Positions 62,405 through 64,000 of a stretch of 64,000 nt of DNA are shown here, one piece after another (the stretch's first letter is position 1; every line of letters starts with the position of its first letter). The stretch lies in assembly GCA_014695295.1 (NCBI GenBank), contig JACJNY010000007.1, forward strand, positions 102,166 through 166,165, read 5' to 3'. Position numbers and translations under genes: made by a program. The notes under the pieces were generated by a model. That model searched no databases, was not told the DNA's origin, and saw only the letters and a program-made list of their open reading frames with translations. Source of the DNA: Microcoleus sp. FACHB-61. GTDB lineage: Bacteria > Cyanobacteriota > Cyanobacteriia > Cyanobacteriales > Microcoleaceae.

Positions 62405-64000
62405 ATGAAAATTATCAAAAATCGCAGGTTCCGGCTCCGCATCGCCCTTGTTTTGCCCTTTGTATTGCAGATCGCTGGAACTGTGGGGTTAGTCAGTTAT
62501 TTGTCTTTTCGCAGCGGTCAAAAAGCGGTTAACGATCTAGCAGCCCAATTACGCAATGAACTCACTGCCCGGATTGATGGAGAATTAAGAAAATATCTAG
62601 GTAGGCCCCACGATTTTAATCAGTTGAATGGAGCAGCTTTTTCTGAGAATAGTTTTGATATGGTTAATGCCAGCAATGCCAAGCAATTTCTGACCCAGAT
62701 ACAAATTTCTACCTTTATTGATTCATCCTACTGCGGTGACTCCCAAGGGCAATATCTGGGGGCATCTCGCCTGTTTTATCAAGGTTCTGCAACGGTCGCC
62801 ATGTCTGTTAGCAATCAAGAGAGCGACTACAATTTTTACTATTATGCTATGGATAGTCGGGGCAATCGGCAGCAGTTGCTAGAAAAACGCCGCCCCTACG
62901 ATCCGCGCAAACGTCCTTGGTACACTGCCGCCATAGAAGCAAAACGACAGATTTGGAGTGAGGTTTACCTGGATTTTTCCGGCGGATTGCCCACGATTAC
63001 AGCTAGCGAGCCAGTGTACGATAGTACGGGAAACATCTTAGGGGTTTGTGCCATGGATGTGGTGCTTTTAGAAGATTTAAGGAAATTTTTAGCTAGTCTG
63101 GCAATTGGCAAAACAGGTCATGCTTTCATTATGGATCGCAAAGGTTCCATGCTTTCTAGCTCCACCAATGAACCTCTGACTGTGGGCAAAGGGGAAAATG
63201 CCAAGCTGGTGATGGCGATTCAAAGCGAAGAACCCGTAGTCAGAGAAACTGCCCAATATTTGCAGCAGCATTTTGGCAGCTTCGATCGCATTGAAAGATC
63301 GCAACAAGGCGATTACCTACTCAACGGTAAGCGACAGTTCGTGCAGGTATCCCCCCTCAAGGATGGCAAAGGTATTGATTGGCTGATTGCGGTGGTGATT
63401 CCAGAAGCAGATTTTATGGCACAAATCTATGAAAACACCCAAAATACGATCGTGCTAGTTTTAATAGCCTTACTCGTCGCGATCGCGATCGGTATTCTCA
63501 CTGCCCGTTGGATTACTCACCCCTTATTAAAACTTGCTCAGGCATCTCAAGAAGTTGCCAGAGGTAATCTCGACCAAAAAGTTGACGCTGGCTGGATTAA
63601 GGAAATTGCTATTGTGGCTGATTCTTTCAACAGCATGACCGACAAACTCAAGGAATCCGTAAAAGCCCTACGCTTAGCTAATGAGGAGTTAGAAAATCGA
63701 GTGGAAATCCGCACGGCAGAACTACGCAAAGAAAAGGAGCGATCGGAACAGCTTTTACTCAATATTCTGCCTGCCAAAATTGCCGAGCGCTTGAAACGGG
63801 CAGAATCTCCCACAGAACATTTTGAAGAAGTGACGATTCTCTTTGCTGATATTGTTGGTTTCACCAGTCTCTCAGCCCAAATGGAACGGGAGCATCCCAG
63901 TTTTGCAGTAAGTATAAATGCTGAGGAAAATTACCAGCAAATTGATGAGAGAATAGAAATCAGAGACAATACGATAAACCGAGTAGATATGACCCCAGAA
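62405..64000 (+). CDS. dCache-HAMP adenylate cyclase, 5' part, catalytic domain interrupted
   Basis: 532 codons from ATG 62405, open to the right edge. Membrane helix about 13-34 (LPFVLQIAGTVGLVSYLSFR), Cache sensor (about 35-335, KRPWYTAAIEAKRQIWSEVY), second helix about 348-367, HAMP, a coiled coil, then EQLLLNILPAKIAERLK and the start of a class III cyclase domain (VTILFADIVGFTSLSAQME, metal Asp). From about residue 495 the sequence (REHPSFAVSINAEEN) no longer matches the family; the expected helix and KTIGDAYM block do not appear. It may be interrupted by a mobile element. Sensor paralogous to the 1316-residue kinase. Confidence 0.8.
   Translation, partial: MKIIKNRRFRLRIALVLPFVLQIAGTVGLVSYLSFRSGQKAVNDLAAQLRNELTARIDGELRKYLGRPHDFNQLNGAAFSENSFDMVNASNAKQFLTQIQISTFIDSSYCGDSQGQYLGASRLFYQGSATVAMSVSNQESDYNFYYYAMDSRGNRQQLLEKRRPYDPRKRPWYTAAIEAKRQIWSEVYLDFSGGLPTITASEPVYDSTGNILGVCAMDVVLLEDLRKFLASLAIGKTGHAFIMDRKGSMLSSSTNEPLTVGKGENAKLVMAIQSEEPVVRETAQYLQQHFGSFDRIERSQQGDYLLNGKRQFVQVSPLKDGKGIDWLIAVVIPEADFMAQIYENTQNTIVLVLIALLVAIAIGILTARWITHPLLKLAQASQEVARGNLDQKVDAGWIKEIAIVADSFNSMTDKLKESVKALRLANEELENRVEIRTAELRKEKERSEQLLLNILPAKIAERLKRAESPTEHFEEVTILFADIVGFTSLSAQMEREHPSFAVSINAEENYQQIDERIEIRDNTINRVDMTPE
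63888..64000 (+). mobile_element. Possible end of an inserted element
   Basis: The cyclase loses family similarity at about 63888, exactly where a GGGAGCATCCC palindrome occurs (63889-63899). Downstream an ATG at 63989 begins MTPE, a start seen in some transposase families (possibly ISKra4-like, but four residues prove nothing). The element's body lies outside the window. Confidence 0.35.

Overview
The window looks like the chromosome of a filamentous, non-heterocystous cyanobacterium of the Microcoleus/Oscillatoria type. This is inferred from many GCGATCGC (HIP1) and CGATCG motifs, short tandem heptamers between genes, a gliding and polysaccharide (hps) locus, cyanobacterial small-protein families, and a very high density of hybrid histidine kinases, PAS/Cache sensors and class III cyclases. 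No rRNA, tRNA or CRISPR array was seen.

Layout. 1-2.4 kb: the tail of an unknown gene, then the cell-division transpeptidase ftsI. 2.4-4.5 kb: a REP-associated tyrosine transposase (RAYT) between two tandem arrays (about 101 bp and exactly 81 bp units) that share the palindrome core ACGGCANTGCCGT. 4.6-13.9 kb, minus strand: an hps-type cluster with giant HpsA, pseudopilins HpsB and HpsC, two further GspH-like pseudopilins, and a Uma2-family gene set among them. A divergent sulfotransferase (14.5-15.3 kb) follows. 15.7-16.7 kb: a small accessory cluster headed by a ribbon-helix-helix protein with operator-like repeats upstream.

16.76-18.03 kb: the most striking part. A DAHP synthase gene (first step of aromatic amino acid synthesis) is preceded by two tandem leader peptides packed with Phe, Tyr and Trp codons. 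Each is followed by competing RNA hairpins, the second of each pair being an intrinsic terminator. This reads as a double ribosome-stalling attenuator.

18.3-27.4 kb: metal homeostasis. An Atx1-like chaperone, an SmtB-type repressor with a divergent metallothionein, a ZnuABC zinc importer, a WD40 protein, a COG0523 zinc-type GTPase, a CobW GTPase, and a DUF1636 protein behind a cobalamin riboswitch. Zur-box-like palindromes (GATAA-N3-TTAT) lie at znuA/znuC and at the COG0523 gene.

27.7-45.3 kb: two paralogous Ser/Thr kinases, a pilin-like protein without a prepilin site, clpX, cyanase, an Slr1659-like STAS regulator, two PAS histidine kinases, a VOC protein, a tiny membrane protein, glutathione peroxidase, two PRC-barrel/DUF2382 stress proteins and a DUF1499 protein.

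45.4-55.6 kb, minus strand: a signalling operon with a Cache-HAMP-PAS hybrid kinase, a REC-kinase, a decayed REC gene, a REC-PAS-kinase-REC hybrid, and a REC-GAF-adenylate cyclase. 56-61.9 kb: a GHL10-type glycosyl hydrolase and a Ski2/Mtr4-like helicase. 62.4-64 kb: a Cache-HAMP-adenylate cyclase whose catalytic domain loses family similarity just before the right edge, probably because of an inserted element. Short interspersed palindromic repeats of at least six families fill most intergenic gaps.
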